Source: Flavobacterium agricola (lineage in GTDB: Bacteria; Bacteroidota; Bacteroidia; Flavobacteriales; Flavobacteriaceae). From it: 64,000 nucleotides of DNA. The first letter of the stretch is position 1; each line of letters starts with the position of its first letter. Location: assembly GCF_025919725.1 (NCBI RefSeq), contig NZ_CP081495.1, forward strand, positions 1,302,001-1,366,000. The letters are read 5' to 3'. Positions 1 to 9,217 of this stretch are shown here, one piece after another. The notes under the pieces are model-generated. The model did no database searches. It was not told where the DNA came from and saw only the letters and a program-made list of their open reading frames with translations. The position numbers were made by a program, and so were the translations under genes.

Positions 1-2
1 AA

Positions 3-10
3 TAAATTTG
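3..10 (+). promoter_or_regulatory. Putative -7 element of the SDR gene
   Basis: TAAATTTG matches the Bacteroidota -7 consensus TAnnTTTG and lies 14 bases before the ATG at 25. The matching -33 TTG would fall outside the window, so only half of the promoter can be seen. Confidence 0.4.
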
Positions 11-24
11 TTAAAAATTTAAAC

Positions 25-741
25 ATGGAAAATTTAAAAAATCAAAACGCTATAATTACTGGCGGTGGACGTGGTTTAGGTAAAGCTACAGCTATTGCTT
101 TTGCAAAAGAAGGAATTAACGTTGCTATTACTGGCCGAAACGAAAATAATTTAAAAGAAACGGTTGCTGAATTACAAGCTTTAGGTGTAAAAGCAACTTA
201 TGCCGTTTTTGACATTGCAAATTACGAAGAAGTAAAAGCTGGAATTGCTAAAATTGTTGCCGAATTTAAAACGGTTGATATTTTAGTAAATAATGCAGGA
301 GTTGCTCAGTTTGGAACTTTATTAGAAATGGATCCGAAAACTTGGACGGATATTATTAACACAAACTTGTTAGGTAGTTATTATGTAACGCACGAGGTTT
401 TACCGCATATTATTGCTAACGGACAAGGTGATATTTTTAATGTTTCGTCAACAGCAGGATTAAGCGGTAATGCAGGAACATCGGCTTATTCAGCTTCAAA
501 ATTTGGTTTAATTGGTTTATCAGAATCAATATTGCGTGAAGTTAGAAAGCACAACATTCGTGTTTGTACATTAACGCCATCAACCATTGCTTCTGACATG
601 TCAAAAGAATTAAACTTAACAGACGGAGATCCAGAAAAAGTACTTCAACCAGAAGATTTTGCAGAACTTTTAGTAGGTACCTTAAAACTACCACGCCGCG
701 CCTTATTAAAATCGGCAGCTATTTGGTCTACAAACCCTTAA
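25..741 (+). CDS. SDR-family oxidoreductase (3-ketoacyl-ACP reductase-like)
   Basis: A 238-residue classical short-chain dehydrogenase/reductase, probably cytosolic and NAD(P)-dependent. Visible motifs are the Rossmann loop TGGGRGLG (about residues 12-19), NNAG (about 89-92), the catalytic Ser in the NVSSTAG stretch and the YSASK active-site Tyr and Lys. The length is normal for the family. FabG is the nearest named relative, but it is not next to fatty-acid synthesis genes, so its substrate is unknown; it may be a general ketone or aldehyde reductase. A strong terminator follows at once, so it is probably transcribed alone. Confidence 0.85.
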   Translation: MENLKNQNAIITGGGRGLGKATAIAFAKEGINVAITGRNENNLKETVAELQALGVKATYAVFDIANYEEVKAGIAKIVAEFKTVDILVNNAGVAQFGTLLEMDPKTWTDIINTNLLGSYYVTHEVLPHIIANGQGDIFNVSSTAGLSGNAGTSAYSASKFGLIGLSESILREVRKHNIRVCTLTPSTIASDMSKELNLTDGDPEKVLQPEDFAELLVGTLKLPRRALLKSAAIWSTNP

Positions 742-744
742 TAA

Positions 745-779
745 AAAAATGCGATACAACAGTTGTATCGCATTTTTTT
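745..779 (+). terminator. Intrinsic terminator after the SDR gene
   Basis: ATGCGATACAAC and GTTGTATCGCAT pair perfectly around a 1-2 nt centre, preceded by an A-run and followed by seven T. It starts a few bases after the SDR stop codon. Confidence 0.85.
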
Positions 780-811
780 ATTATTTTTACAGCAACCCAA
801 TTAGTTTTATT

Positions 812-1009
812 ATGAAAAAACGCTGTTTACCTGCCCTACTATCAACCTTAATTTGTTTAGGAATTATTTTTGTGGGCGCAAATGTTTTAAAAATATCAAT
901 AGAAACTCAAATTACCTGGAAAATATATGCTTCGGCAATTTCTTTACTTCTATTTAGTTGCATCATTGCGCTAAACATTCTCACAATAAAAAAGTTAAGA
1001 TGTTTATAA
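812..1009 (+). CDS. Small hypothetical membrane protein
   Basis: A 65-residue protein starting MKKRCLPALL, with two predicted membrane helices (about residues 7-25 and 38-57) and basic ends. The start at 812 is chosen because an in-frame ATG at 749 lies inside the preceding terminator hairpin. It is followed directly by its own hairpin terminator, so it looks like a single-gene unit. No family is recognised and no function can be inferred. It could be a non-conserved ORF, but the basic N-terminus, clean helices and flanking terminators favour a real gene. Confidence 0.5.
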   Translation: MKKRCLPALLSTLICLGIIFVGANVLKISIETQITWKIYASAISLLLFSCIIALNILTIKKLRCL

Positions 1010-1013
1010 TACT

Positions 1014-1045
1014 AAAGGTTATCTATTGCAGATAACCTTTTTTGT
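1014..1045 (+). terminator. Intrinsic terminator
   Basis: AAAGGTTATCT and AGATAACCTTT form an 11-bp stem around a 5-nt loop, followed by a T-rich run. It lies just after the small membrane protein gene. Confidence 0.8.
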
Positions 1046-1112
1046 TTATTAATCTATATTATTTTAATTCAAAAATAAAGTACGTAAATTAGTGAAACTA
1101 AATTTTTAATCT

Positions 1113-2148
1113 ATGGAATTAGGAATATCAATGTTTGGAGATATGCAATATAACCTTCAAACTGGCGAAAAAGTACCTGCACAACAACGATATAAAGAAA
1201 TGCTAGAACAAGTTAAATTAGCCGATCAGGTTGGTTTAGATTATTTTGGTATGGGCGAACATCACCGTGAAGATTACAGCGTAACTTCACCACAAATGTT
1301 TTTAGCTGCTGCTGCCAGCATTACTAAAAATATCAGATTAGGAAGTGCTGTTTCTGTAATCAGTTCTTCTGATGCGGTGCGTTTGTACGAAGATTTTGCA
1401 ACTTTAGATAACATTTCTAACGGCCGTGCCGAACTTATGGCTGGACGTGGAAGCTTTATAGAGTCGTTTCCGTTGTTTGGTTACAATTTAGACGATTACG
1501 ATAATTTGTTTGAAGATAAATTGATGCTTTTGTTAGAACTAAACAAAACCATTAACGGCAAAATAAATTGGAACGGGCGTTATACCCAAAACTTAGTAAA
1601 TCAGGAAATTTTTCCGAAACCGGTACAAAAAGAAATTCCGATTTGGATTGCTGTTGGCGGAACCGTTTCTTCAGTACGCCGAGCAGCTTTATTAGGTTTA
1701 CCTATTACTTATGCCATTATTGGCGGGTTACCGATTAACTTTAAACCGCTAGTAGATTTTTATAAAACCGAATATTTAAACGGGCCATCCAGCCGATAAA
1801 ATGCAGGTTTGCATCAATTCGCATGTTTTTGTTGGCGAAACGTCTAAAATTAGGGATGTTTATTATCCGTATTACTCTGCACAAATGGATCGTATTGGTA
1901 AAAGTCGTGGTTGGGCTCCTTTTACAAAAGAAGCGTTTGAAAATACTGCACGACCAGAAGGTGCTTATTTTATGGGTGATCCGAACGAAGTGATTGATAA
2001 AATTTTAGCCCAACACGAATATTTTGGACATACCCGTTTTACTGGTCAAATGGATGTTGGAGCACCAAGCCATGATTTAATCATGAAATCGATCGAATTG
2101 TTTGGTGATAAAGTTGCACCAGCCGTTAGAAAAGCACTTAATAAATAA
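1113..2148 (+). pseudogene. LLM-class flavin-dependent oxidoreductase (luciferase-like), frameshifted
   Basis: Two reading frames together give one bacterial luciferase-like monooxygenase of about 344 residues. The N-terminal part (1113-1799) holds the conserved GMGEHHREDY and the GRGSFIESF stretch; the C-terminal part begins near 1783 and continues from MQVCINSHVF. The first frame stops just after EYLNGPSSR. Removing one G from the GGG at 1782-1784 restores EYLNGHPADKMQV, which reads naturally across the junction. The family uses reduced flavin on varied substrates; this one's substrate is unknown. Neighbouring flavin genes (OYE) fit a redox or detoxification set. A one-base homopolymer error is as likely as a true mutation. 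Confidence 0.8.
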
Positions 2149-2149
2149 A

Positions 2150-2365
2150 ATGAAAATAAACCCCAAGTTAAAACAAATTTTATGCATTTGGTTGGGCTTG
2201 TTTCCAACCTCGATTTTAATAAACTATTTATTAGCCGAATGGCTTTTAGATTTTCATCCAACCATTAAAATTTTAATAACAACGGCTATTATTGTACCCA
2301 TTATGGTTATGGTTATGATTATGATTCCGTTATCGGTTAAAATAGTTTCTAAATGGTTAAAATAA
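2150..2365 (+). CDS. Small two-helix membrane protein (possibly DUF2798-like)
   Basis: A 71-residue protein starting MKINPKLKQ, with two hydrophobic helices (about residues 9-29 and 38-62) and lysines at both ends. The start at 2150 follows the preceding stop by one base, rather than the longer frame that overlaps the oxidoreductase. Its size and two-helix layout recall DUF2798 proteins, but I cannot confirm the family. It lies between two flavin-oxidoreductase genes and six bases before the next start, so it is probably part of the same operon. Confidence 0.6.
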   Translation: MKINPKLKQILCIWLGLFPTSILINYLLAEWLLDFHPTIKILITTAIIVPIMVMVMIMIPLSVKIVSKWLK

Positions 2366-2371
2366 TACAAC

Positions 2372-3439
2372 ATGTCAAAACTTTTTAGTTCCTTACAAAT
2401 AAACAACAGCATCCAATTACAAAATCGAATTGTTGTAGCACCCATGTGCCAATATTCGGCAGATAATGGCTATGCCAACAATTGGCATTTGATGCATTTA
2501 GGACAATTTGCGGCTGGAAAAGCTGGTGCTATTATTCAGGAAGCAACAGCAGTAGCTCCAGAAGGACGTATTTCTTATAAAGATTTAGGTTTATGGGAAG
2601 ATGGTCAAATAACGAAATTAGCCGAAATTAATGCCTTTATAAAAGCACAAGGTTCAGTTCCGGGTATTCAATTGGCTCACGCGGGTCGTAAAGCATCAAC
2701 AAACTTGCCTTGGTTGGGCCGCGAACAATTTGCACCAGAACATGAAAACGGATGGCAAACCGTTGCGCCATCTGCGTTGGCTTTTCATCCTTCAGATTAC
2801 ACACCAAAAGCAGTAACCGAAAGTGAAATTACAACCTTAGTTGATCAATTTAAACAAGCAGCAGTACGTGCTGTAAAAGCCGGTTTCGAAATTATCGAAA
2901 TTCACGGAGCGCATGGATATTTAATTCATCAATTTTTATCGCCATTAAGCAACCAACGTACTGATAAATATGGTGGATCTTTTGAAAATAGAATTCGTTT
3001 TACGCTTGAAGTTGTTTCAGCCATAAAATCGGTTTTAACAACACAATCGCTTTGGATCAGATTATCTGCTACCGATTGGGTAGATGGCGGATGGAATTTA
3101 GAAGAAACCATTGCTTTGTGCAAAATTTTAAAACAACAAGGTGTTGAAGTTTTTGATATTTCTACCGGAGGATTAGATAGAAATCAAAAAATTGAGGTAC
3201 ATCCTAATTACCAAGTTCCTTTTGCCGAAGCGGTAAAAAACCAAGCACAAGTAATTACAGGTGCCGTAGGTTTAATTACCAAAGGCAAACAAGCCGAAAC
3301 AATTTTAGAAAACCAACAAGCCGATTTTATTTTAATTGGTCGCGAATTTTTACGCAATCCGCATTTTGTTTACCATTGTGCTACCGAATTGCGAGTTAAT
3401 TTACCATGGGCTAACCAATACGAACGCGGTAAAGAATAA
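2372..3439 (+). CDS. NADH:flavin oxidoreductase, Old Yellow Enzyme family (YqjM/NamA-like)
   Basis: A 355-residue FMN-dependent TIM-barrel ene-reductase, expected to reduce activated C=C bonds with NAD(P)H in the cytosol. The thermophilic-like YqjM signature is clear: VVAPMCQYSA with Cys26, which tunes the flavin in YqjM, and the substrate-anchoring His pair H178/H181 in IEIHGAHGYLIHQF. SNQRTDKYGGSFENR is the canonical OYE core, and LIGREFLRNPHF near the end binds FMN phosphate. Its stop overlaps the next ATG by one base, so the two genes are translationally coupled. The natural substrate is unknown. Confidence 0.9.
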   Translation: MSKLFSSLQINNSIQLQNRIVVAPMCQYSADNGYANNWHLMHLGQFAAGKAGAIIQEATAVAPEGRISYKDLGLWEDGQITKLAEINAFIKAQGSVPGIQLAHAGRKASTNLPWLGREQFAPEHENGWQTVAPSALAFHPSDYTPKAVTESEITTLVDQFKQAAVRAVKAGFEIIEIHGAHGYLIHQFLSPLSNQRTDKYGGSFENRIRFTLEVVSAIKSVLTTQSLWIRLSATDWVDGGWNLEETIALCKILKQQGVEVFDISTGGLDRNQKIEVHPNYQVPFAEAVKNQAQVITGAVGLITKGKQAETILENQQADFILIGREFLRNPHFVYHCATELRVNLPWANQYERGKE

Positions 3440-3828
3440 TGTTAGATTTACAAAACATACATCATATCGCTATTATTTGTTCGGATTACGAAAAATCTAA
3501 AAAATTTTATACCGAAGTTTTAGGTTTACAAATTGTGCGCGAGGTTTACCGAGAAATTCGAGAATCGTATAAATTAGATTTAGCTTTAAACGGGCAATAT
3601 GTAATTGAGCTTTTTTCGTTTAAAAATGTTCCACCCAGATTGTCGTTTCCAGAAGCTTGTGGTTTACGCCATTTGGCCTTTTCGGTTACTCATTTACAAG
3701 ATGCGTTAAAACAATTGGATCAACTGCAAATTGCACACGAAGGCATTCGAATCGATCCGCATACCGATAAAAAATTTACTTTTTTTTCTGATCCTGACGG
3801 ATTACCGATTGAATTGTACGAAATATAA
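3439..3828 (+). CDS. VOC-family protein (GloA/YaeR-like)
   Basis: A 129-residue vicinal-oxygen-chelate protein. The N-terminal motif IHHIAIICSDYEKSKKFY and the C-terminal GLRHLAFSV and LPIELYEI supply the usual two His and two Glu metal ligands of the beta-alpha-beta-beta-beta fold. The sequence is closest to the YaeR / SMU1112c type, often annotated as lactoylglutathione-lyase-like but without a proven reaction. It shares one base with the stop of the upstream OYE gene. A shared terminator follows. A role in detoxifying electrophiles with its neighbour is inference. Confidence 0.8.
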   Translation: MLDLQNIHHIAIICSDYEKSKKFYTEVLGLQIVREVYREIRESYKLDLALNGQYVIELFSFKNVPPRLSFPEACGLRHLAFSVTHLQDALKQLDQLQIAHEGIRIDPHTDKKFTFFSDPDGLPIELYEI

Positions 3829-3857
3829 AAAAATCCAAACCTTAAGGTTTGGATTTT
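3827..3857. terminator. Bidirectional terminator between convergent genes
   Basis: AAATCCAAACCTT and AAGGTTTGGATTT form a near-perfect palindromic stem with A-run and T-run flanks, usable from either strand. It sits between the VOC gene (+) and the DUF72 gene (-). Confidence 0.85.
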
Positions 3858-3861
3858 TGTT

Positions 3862-4746
3862 TTAAAATAAGCTGAGCTGTTTTTCAGGAAATCGTAAATG
3901 CAAGCCAAATGCTGCATTCAATCTTTGAATAAAGTGCGTTGCCAACAAAGGCGATTCAACTTCAATATTTTGATGTATAAAAAAATACAACTTGTTTAGT
4001 CCTGCTTTTCTCCAGGTAACAAGTAAATCAATCCAATCATTCAATCGGTCGTAATCCGAAGGATGATTGGCCCCTACATAACGTACAAATGCCGTATCGG
4101 TAGTTAATAGCATGTGCAACATATCTCGGCGGCCGGCTGTATCAACAATAATATTGGTTGCGTTGTATTGCTGCAATAAATTGGTGAATGAATTAAAAAT
4201 ATTCGCATCTGCAAACCATTCTTCATTTCTTACTTCAACCGCTAAAGGTATTTGCGTTGGAAATTGATATAAAAAATCAGCCAATCTGTTTACATCTTTA
4301 GGTTTAAAATTTTCATGCATCTGCAAAAAGCTCATGCCCAATTTGTTTTCAAAATTCGCTATGGCATTGGTAAAGTTTAAAACGGTTTCGTTTACATTTT
4401 GCAAACGGTTATAATGGCTAATGCTTTGCGGTATTTTAGGAAAAAATTTAAAATCAGTCGGAACTTTATCACGCCAAGTTATTACCTGATTTACAGATGG
4501 TGATTGATAAAACGTAGCATTTAACTCGATGCTATTAAACTGCATGGCATAATACGTTAATTCGTCTTTTACGCCTTTAGGATAAAATCCTTTTAAATCA
4601 TTTTTATTCCATTTCGCACAACCCACGTAAACCTCAAATGGCGTTTCAGAATTTTGAGTTTGTTGCAACACATCAAAAGTTTTAGGATGCGTGACTGGTA
4701 ATTTAAAAGATATTAAACTAGGATCAGGAACTTGGCCGAACTTCAT
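3862..4746 (-). CDS. DUF72 domain-containing protein
   Basis: A 294-residue DUF72 (YecE-like) protein with a predicted TIM-barrel fold and no established reaction. Seen are the family opening YVGCAKWNKNDLKGFYP, the conserved FNSIELNATFYQSP segment, and VEVRNEEWF near the middle. I place the start at MKFGQVPDPS (4746) rather than the ATG at 4770, because the shorter form matches the usual N-terminus of flavobacterial members. It is convergent with the VOC gene and shares its terminator; no operon partner is visible on this strand. Confidence 0.8.
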   Translation of the reverse strand: MKFGQVPDPSLISFKLPVTHPKTFDVLQQTQNSETPFEVYVGCAKWNKNDLKGFYPKGVKDELTYYAMQFNSIELNATFYQSPSVNQVITWRDKVPTDFKFFPKIPQSISHYNRLQNVNETVLNFTNAIANFENKLGMSFLQMHENFKPKDVNRLADFLYQFPTQIPLAVEVRNEEWFADANIFNSFTNLLQQYNATNIIVDTAGRRDMLHMLLTTDTAFVRYVGANHPSDYDRLNDWIDLLVTWRKAGLNKLYFFIHQNIEVESPLLATHFIQRLNAAFGLHLRFPEKQLSLF

Positions 4747-4817
4747 AACAAAACGTTTTATTACACACAAATATAAGATGCTTTAGCTTATAACCTGCTT
4801 ATTTTATATAAATGTTG

Positions 4818-4825
4818 TAGCTTTG
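4818..4825 (+). promoter_or_regulatory. Putative -7 element of the MFS exporter gene
   Basis: TAGCTTTG fits TAnnTTTG and lies 20 bases before the ATG at 4845. No clear TTG is found at the -33 distance, so this rests on the -7 match alone. Confidence 0.4.
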
Positions 4826-4844
4826 CAGGCTTAAAACAATACGA

Positions 4845-6002
4845 ATGAATAAAGGATTAATAGCTTTAGCTTTTGGTGGTTTAGCCATCGGAATGACTGA
4901 GTTTACCATGATGGGGATTTTAGAAGTTGTAGCAACCGATTTACAAATAAGCATACCAAAAGCCGGTAATTTTATTGCTTTATACGCTTTAGGCGTTGTG
5001 GCTGGCGCGCCAATTTTGGTTTTATTTTCTAGCAAGTTTCCACCCAAAAAAGTACTTCTATTTTTAATGTTGTTGTTTTTTGTGTTCAATGCTTTGTTTA
5101 GCATTGCTCCGGAATATTATACGTTATTAACAGCACGTTTTTTATCTGGTTTACCACACGGAGCTTTTTTTGGCGTAGGAACGGTAGTTGCAGCACGATT
5201 AGCAAAGCCAGGAAAGGCCGCACAAGCCATTTCTATTATGTTTACCGGAATGACGCTTGCAAATTTAGCTGGGGTGCCATTAGGTACTTATTTAGGGCAA
5301 GAATATTCTTGGCGCTTAACTTACGGAATTATTTCGTTATTAGGATTACTTACCATGTTAGCTATTCATTTTTGGTTACCCGATTTAAAAAACGAAAGCA
5401 AACCTTCTGCCATATTCAGCCAATTGGATTTCTTTAAAACAAAAGTTGCTTGGTTACTAATGGCAATTATTTCTATCGGTACAGGGGGATTATTTGCTTG
5501 GATCAGTTATATTTCTCCTATGGTAACTAAAGTTTCAGGCTTAACCGAATCTCAAGTTCCTATTATCATGATATTAATTGGTTTAGGTATGTTTTTTGGT
5601 AATTTATTAGGCGGAAAAGTTTCTGACACGGTTTCACCAACCAAGGCAGCAATTGGCTCGTTTAGTGCAATGGCATTAATTTTAGTTGTGGTTTACTTTA
5701 CTGCTCATAGCAGCACCATGGCTTATGTCATGGCATTTATTACCGGAATGATTGCTTTTACCATTGGCCCACCGTTACAAATGATGCTAATTACAGCAGG
5801 TAAAGGTTCTGAAACTTTAGCTGCCGCTGCAGGACAAGCAAGCTTTAATTTAGGAAATACCTTTGGCGCCTTTTTTGGAGGTATACCAATTACCTTAGGT
5901 TTTGCCTACAATTCGCCACCGCTAATTGGGGTTGGCATGGCAACCATTGGCGCCTTATTGGCTGTGGTATTTTTAATAAAATACAGTGCTAAAAAAGCAT
6001 AA
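4845..6002 (+). CDS. MFS transporter, DHA1/AraJ-like efflux pump
   Basis: A 385-residue major-facilitator protein with about 12 membrane helices. The start MNKGLIALAFGGLAIGMTEF matches the AraJ/YdhP branch of drug:H+ antiporter-1 exporters, where GMTEF is conserved. The motif ARFLSGLPHGAFFGVG lies in helix 4. Such proteins export sugars, arabinose-like compounds or drugs; the substrate here cannot be told from sequence. The gene stands alone between a divergent DUF72 gene and a convergent ApbE gene. Confidence 0.85.
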   Translation: MNKGLIALAFGGLAIGMTEFTMMGILEVVATDLQISIPKAGNFIALYALGVVAGAPILVLFSSKFPPKKVLLFLMLLFFVFNALFSIAPEYYTLLTARFLSGLPHGAFFGVGTVVAARLAKPGKAAQAISIMFTGMTLANLAGVPLGTYLGQEYSWRLTYGIISLLGLLTMLAIHFWLPDLKNESKPSAIFSQLDFFKTKVAWLLMAIISIGTGGLFAWISYISPMVTKVSGLTESQVPIIMILIGLGMFFGNLLGGKVSDTVSPTKAAIGSFSAMALILVVVYFTAHSSTMAYVMAFITGMIAFTIGPPLQMMLITAGKGSETLAAAAGQASFNLGNTFGAFFGGIPITLGFAYNSPPLIGVGMATIGALLAVVFLIKYSAKKA

Positions 6003-6033
6003 AAAAAAGAGCAGTTTATTCTGCTCTTTTTTG
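6003..6033. terminator. Bidirectional terminator
   Basis: AAAAAAGAGCAG and CTGCTCTTTTTT pair around a TTTATT loop. It ends the MFS gene on the plus strand and overlaps the last codons of apbE on the minus strand. Confidence 0.85.
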
Positions 6034-7014
6034 TTTTCGTAAAACTTGGTTTAGGTTTTTAGACTTATATATTTTTCCTTGATCTGTAATAAATAAACCA
6101 GCGTAATTAGGATATTTTTGCAATAAAAACTTGCCAGCATCTAATCCTAAAACCATAATGGCCGTGCTAAATGCATTTGCTTTTTCGGCTGATGGACCAA
6201 CAACAGTAACGCTTGTTAAACCTGTACTTGGCCATCCGGTTTTTGGATTTATAATATGGGAGTACCTTTTTCCATCAATAAATAAAAACTTTTGGTAATC
6301 ACCAGATGTGGTAACTGATGTAGTATGTAATTGAAATACAGCTGCCCATTTATTGCGCTTGGTTGGATTGGTTATGCCAATTTTCCAATATTTAGCAGCT
6401 AATGGATGGCCTAAGGTAGCTAAATCTCCAGAAGCATCAACAATGCCAGCCTTTACGTTACGTTGTTTTAAAACTTCACGTCCTTTATCGGCAGCGTAAC
6501 CTTTACCAATTGATCCGAATCCAATTTTCATACCGGGATATTTTAGAAAAATAGTTGTATCCGCCGGGTTTAAAATTATATTTTGGTAACCAACTTTAGC
6601 AATTGCATTTTTAATGGCTGCATCGCTTGGTAATTCATCCATATAATCATTAAAATCCCATATTTTTTCCATGGCAGCAAAGCTAATATCAAAAGCACCT
6701 TGTGTTATTTTGGAATACTGAATGGCACGCTGCGTAAGCTCAAAAACTTCCCAATCAACTTTTATTGGTTGTTTACCAGCCATTTGATTTACTTGTGAAA
6801 CTTGTGACGCAGGAATCCAATCTGAAATAAGATTTTCGATACGAACAATTTCTGTAATAACCGCATTTACATTTTCTGTGGCAATGGCATCGTTTTCAGA
6901 AACCACGGTTATTTGAAATTTGGATCCCATTAAAATCGTATCACGAACTTGGGTTACTTGTGCCCATCCGGATTGCATAAACAAAAAAAATAATATCCAA
7001 AAACAATTTTTCAT
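6016..7014 (-). CDS. apbE: FAD:protein FMN transferase ApbE
   Basis: A 332-residue secreted ApbE, the Mg-dependent enzyme that transfers FMN from FAD to Ser/Thr of target proteins outside the cytoplasm. It has a signal peptide (MKNCFWILFFLFMQSGWAQ, no lipobox), IGFGSIGKGYAADKG, the VDASGDLATLGHP segment and HIINPKTGWPS. The metal-site block reads KANAFSTAIMVLG, with Asn where Asp is usual (ADAFSTA type). The ATG at 7014 is preferred over an upstream TTG at 7026. It follows the PepSY reductase by two bases, so it is the last gene of a four-gene operon and probably flavinylates an extracytosolic partner encoded there. Confidence 0.9.
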   Translation of the reverse strand: MKNCFWILFFLFMQSGWAQVTQVRDTILMGSKFQITVVSENDAIATENVNAVITEIVRIENLISDWIPASQVSQVNQMAGKQPIKVDWEVFELTQRAIQYSKITQGAFDISFAAMEKIWDFNDYMDELPSDAAIKNAIAKVGYQNIILNPADTTIFLKYPGMKIGFGSIGKGYAADKGREVLKQRNVKAGIVDASGDLATLGHPLAAKYWKIGITNPTKRNKWAAVFQLHTTSVTTSGDYQKFLFIDGKRYSHIINPKTGWPSTGLTSVTVVGPSAEKANAFSTAIMVLGLDAGKFLLQKYPNYAGLFITDQGKIYKSKNLNQVLRKQKRAE

Positions 7015-7016
7015 AC

Positions 7017-9212
7017 TTAATAACAATCGGTTAAAAATTGGTTGTTTGCTACATAAGTTGCAAATGGTTGTATGTTTTGTTCAGAACAAACTTGTTCTAA
7101 AACCAATTCTACATCCCGTTGCATAGCTAACGCACCGCAAATCATGATAACACCACCGTTATTTAAAATTGATGCAATTTGTACCGCATCTTTTTTAATT
7201 AAATCCATAACATATGTTTTTTCGGCTTCGCGAGAAAAAGCAAATTGTACGGTTTTTAATTTATTTAACGAGCTATTATGCTGCATAAATTGCTGATAAA
7301 ATGCAGTGGTTTCATTGTTATATCTAAAACCTGCATAAAGATGCGTTTCAATCGCTTTATCGTTTTCATCAATCATGCCTAAAAAAGGAGCAATTCCGGT
7401 TCCATTTGCAATTAAAACAACTTGCTTTGCGGTTTGCGGAAAATGAAAATTAGCATTTTTAACTAAACGCGCTTTTATGGTTTGATTGACTTGTAATTGA
7501 TATAAAAACTGAGAACCTAACCCAAATTCGTGCAATTTTACCACCAACTGCAATTGTCCGTTAACTTTACCGATAGAATACAAACGTTCGCGGTAATCGT
7601 TAGCTGGATAAACAGCTAATAAATCGCCCGATTTAAATTTCTGTTTGGTTTGTAAAGCAACGGTAAAAGTTGTATCGTTTGCAAAAACGGTAGATGTAGC
7701 CAGTACTTCAAAAGGTTTGGTTTTAGGCATTTCTATGGCATAAAAATCGGGAGATGCATATAATTTATAGCGAGAACCTTCATTAAAAGCTTTAACCCAT
7801 TGTGCAAATTCAATAGGTGATTTGTCATTCACAGTAAAAACAGGTAACAATGGTTTGGCCCAATTTTGTTGCGCTAACAATGCATCAACTTTATAAGCAA
7901 AAGCACAGAATTCTTTATAAGCTTTAGATCCAAAACCAACCACCGTATATTTGACAGTTGCATTTTGGGCGGTATTTGCGATTAACTTTTCGAACTTTTT
8001 AGCATTGCTTGGTGCCTCACCCATACCATAAGTTGATGTAAAAAAAACAAAATGCTTGGCTTTAGCAAAGGTTTGATATTCGTTAAAAACAGCGATATAA
8101 GCTTTAATATCTTGATTGATTAATTGCGTAAATATTTTGTTTGCAAAAGTTAGGGTTGAACCATTTTCTGAACCAACAAACAAAACAATTTCTGCTTCAT
8201 CTACCGAAATGCTATTTTTTACCAATTTGGTTTTGGTACGTTTGTAGGTAATTACAAAGCCAGACCAAATAAAAAAGATAATGTTTATTGAAGCAATGCC
8301 CAAAATAATAGCCCAAATGCTATTTGTACGCCCGGTATGCAAATCTAAACTGAATTGCTGAAAAATTTCTGCTTTAGCAATTGGTTTAGTTTGTACAATA
8401 TTTCCTGAATATTGGCTGATTAAAACTTCTTGATCTGTAAGTTTTATTTTGTAAAATTCTTCAGGATCTTCCATAAAAGGAAATTCAATTTTCTGAACTT
8501 CACTTAATTTTATGTTTTTAAAAGCCGGAAAGTTTTGAACATCCATCGGATCTTCAATCGATTCAACAAGCAATTCAGAAGCTTCTTGTGATGCAACCAT
8601 CGGAATCATTTCAAAACGCAACATAAACAAATATGTTCCGGTTAAAGAAATAATTAAAATAGGAATTAGCAACAAACGCCCAGCAAACACGTGATAATAT
8701 TGAGCAAAAAATTCTTTAGTTATTTTATTAAAAAAGTTTTTAATGCTTTGCTGGCGCTTAATAATTAATATCGTACCCGAAAAAGCGATTAAAAACAATA
8801 AAAACGAAACAAAACCAATAATAAAACGGCCCGTTTCGTGTAAAAATAACGAACGATGTAAAGAAGTAATCCACTGAAAAAATTCGGATTGTTGTTGGGG
8901 TTTACCCAAAACCTCACCCGTTTCTGGATTTATAATATGCGTATAATCATTACCATCGGCATCAAAACCTTGAATGGTTACAAATTGATTTTCATCAATC
9001 GATAAATCTAAAATTTCATCATATTGTTGCTTTAAAACCGGAACAACCTGGTTTAAAGTTAATTGATTGAAGTTTGAAGATTTGTAAGCTGCCGATTTTT
9101 CGATAACCGGTTCTAATGATAAAATGGCTCCAGTTACTGAAGCCATTAATATGAATAAAAAAGAGAATACAGCTAAAATTAAATGGGCTAAACGCCAAAT
9201 TGACGTAGTCAT
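7017..9212 (-). CDS. PepSY-membrane / flavodoxin / NADPH-flavoprotein reductase fusion
   Basis: A 731-residue fusion. Residues 1-325 form a PepSY-type membrane part with four helices (about 9-31, 130-152, 180-198, 298-322) and PepSY-like loops such as YTHIINPETGEVLG. Residues 342-475 are a flavodoxin domain with FVGSENGSTLTFA and FTSTYGMGEAPSNA. The rest is a ferredoxin-reductase-like module: RLYSIGK (543-549) for FAD, GTGIAPF (604-610) and CGALAMQRDVE (692-702) for NADPH. The layout suggests electrons pass from cytosolic NADPH via FAD and FMN across the membrane to a periplasmic acceptor, perhaps ferric iron. It is flanked within a few bases by the DUF2271 and apbE genes. Confidence 0.85.
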   Translation of the reverse strand: MTTSIWRLAHLILAVFSFLFILMASVTGAILSLEPVIEKSAAYKSSNFNQLTLNQVVPVLKQQYDEILDLSIDENQFVTIQGFDADGNDYTHIINPETGEVLGKPQQQSEFFQWITSLHRSLFLHETGRFIIGFVSFLLFLIAFSGTILIIKRQQSIKNFFNKITKEFFAQYYHVFAGRLLLIPILIISLTGTYLFMLRFEMIPMVASQEASELLVESIEDPMDVQNFPAFKNIKLSEVQKIEFPFMEDPEEFYKIKLTDQEVLISQYSGNIVQTKPIAKAEIFQQFSLDLHTGRTNSIWAIILGIASINIIFFIWSGFVITYKRTKTKLVKNSISVDEAEIVLFVGSENGSTLTFANKIFTQLINQDIKAYIAVFNEYQTFAKAKHFVFFTSTYGMGEAPSNAKKFEKLIANTAQNATVKYTVVGFGSKAYKEFCAFAYKVDALLAQQNWAKPLLPVFTVNDKSPIEFAQWVKAFNEGSRYKLYASPDFYAIEMPKTKPFEVLATSTVFANDTTFTVALQTKQKFKSGDLLAVYPANDYRERLYSIGKVNGQLQLVVKLHEFGLGSQFLYQLQVNQTIKARLVKNANFHFPQTAKQVVLIANGTGIAPFLGMIDENDKAIETHLYAGFRYNNETTAFYQQFMQHNSSLNKLKTVQFAFSREAEKTYVMDLIKKDAVQIASILNNGGVIMICGALAMQRDVELVLEQVCSEQNIQPFATYVANNQFLTDCY

Positions 9213-9217
9213 AAAAA

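Noticed and set aside
749..811. A longer start for the small membrane protein at 812
   Set aside because: The extra 21 residues would be coded by the SDR terminator hairpin.
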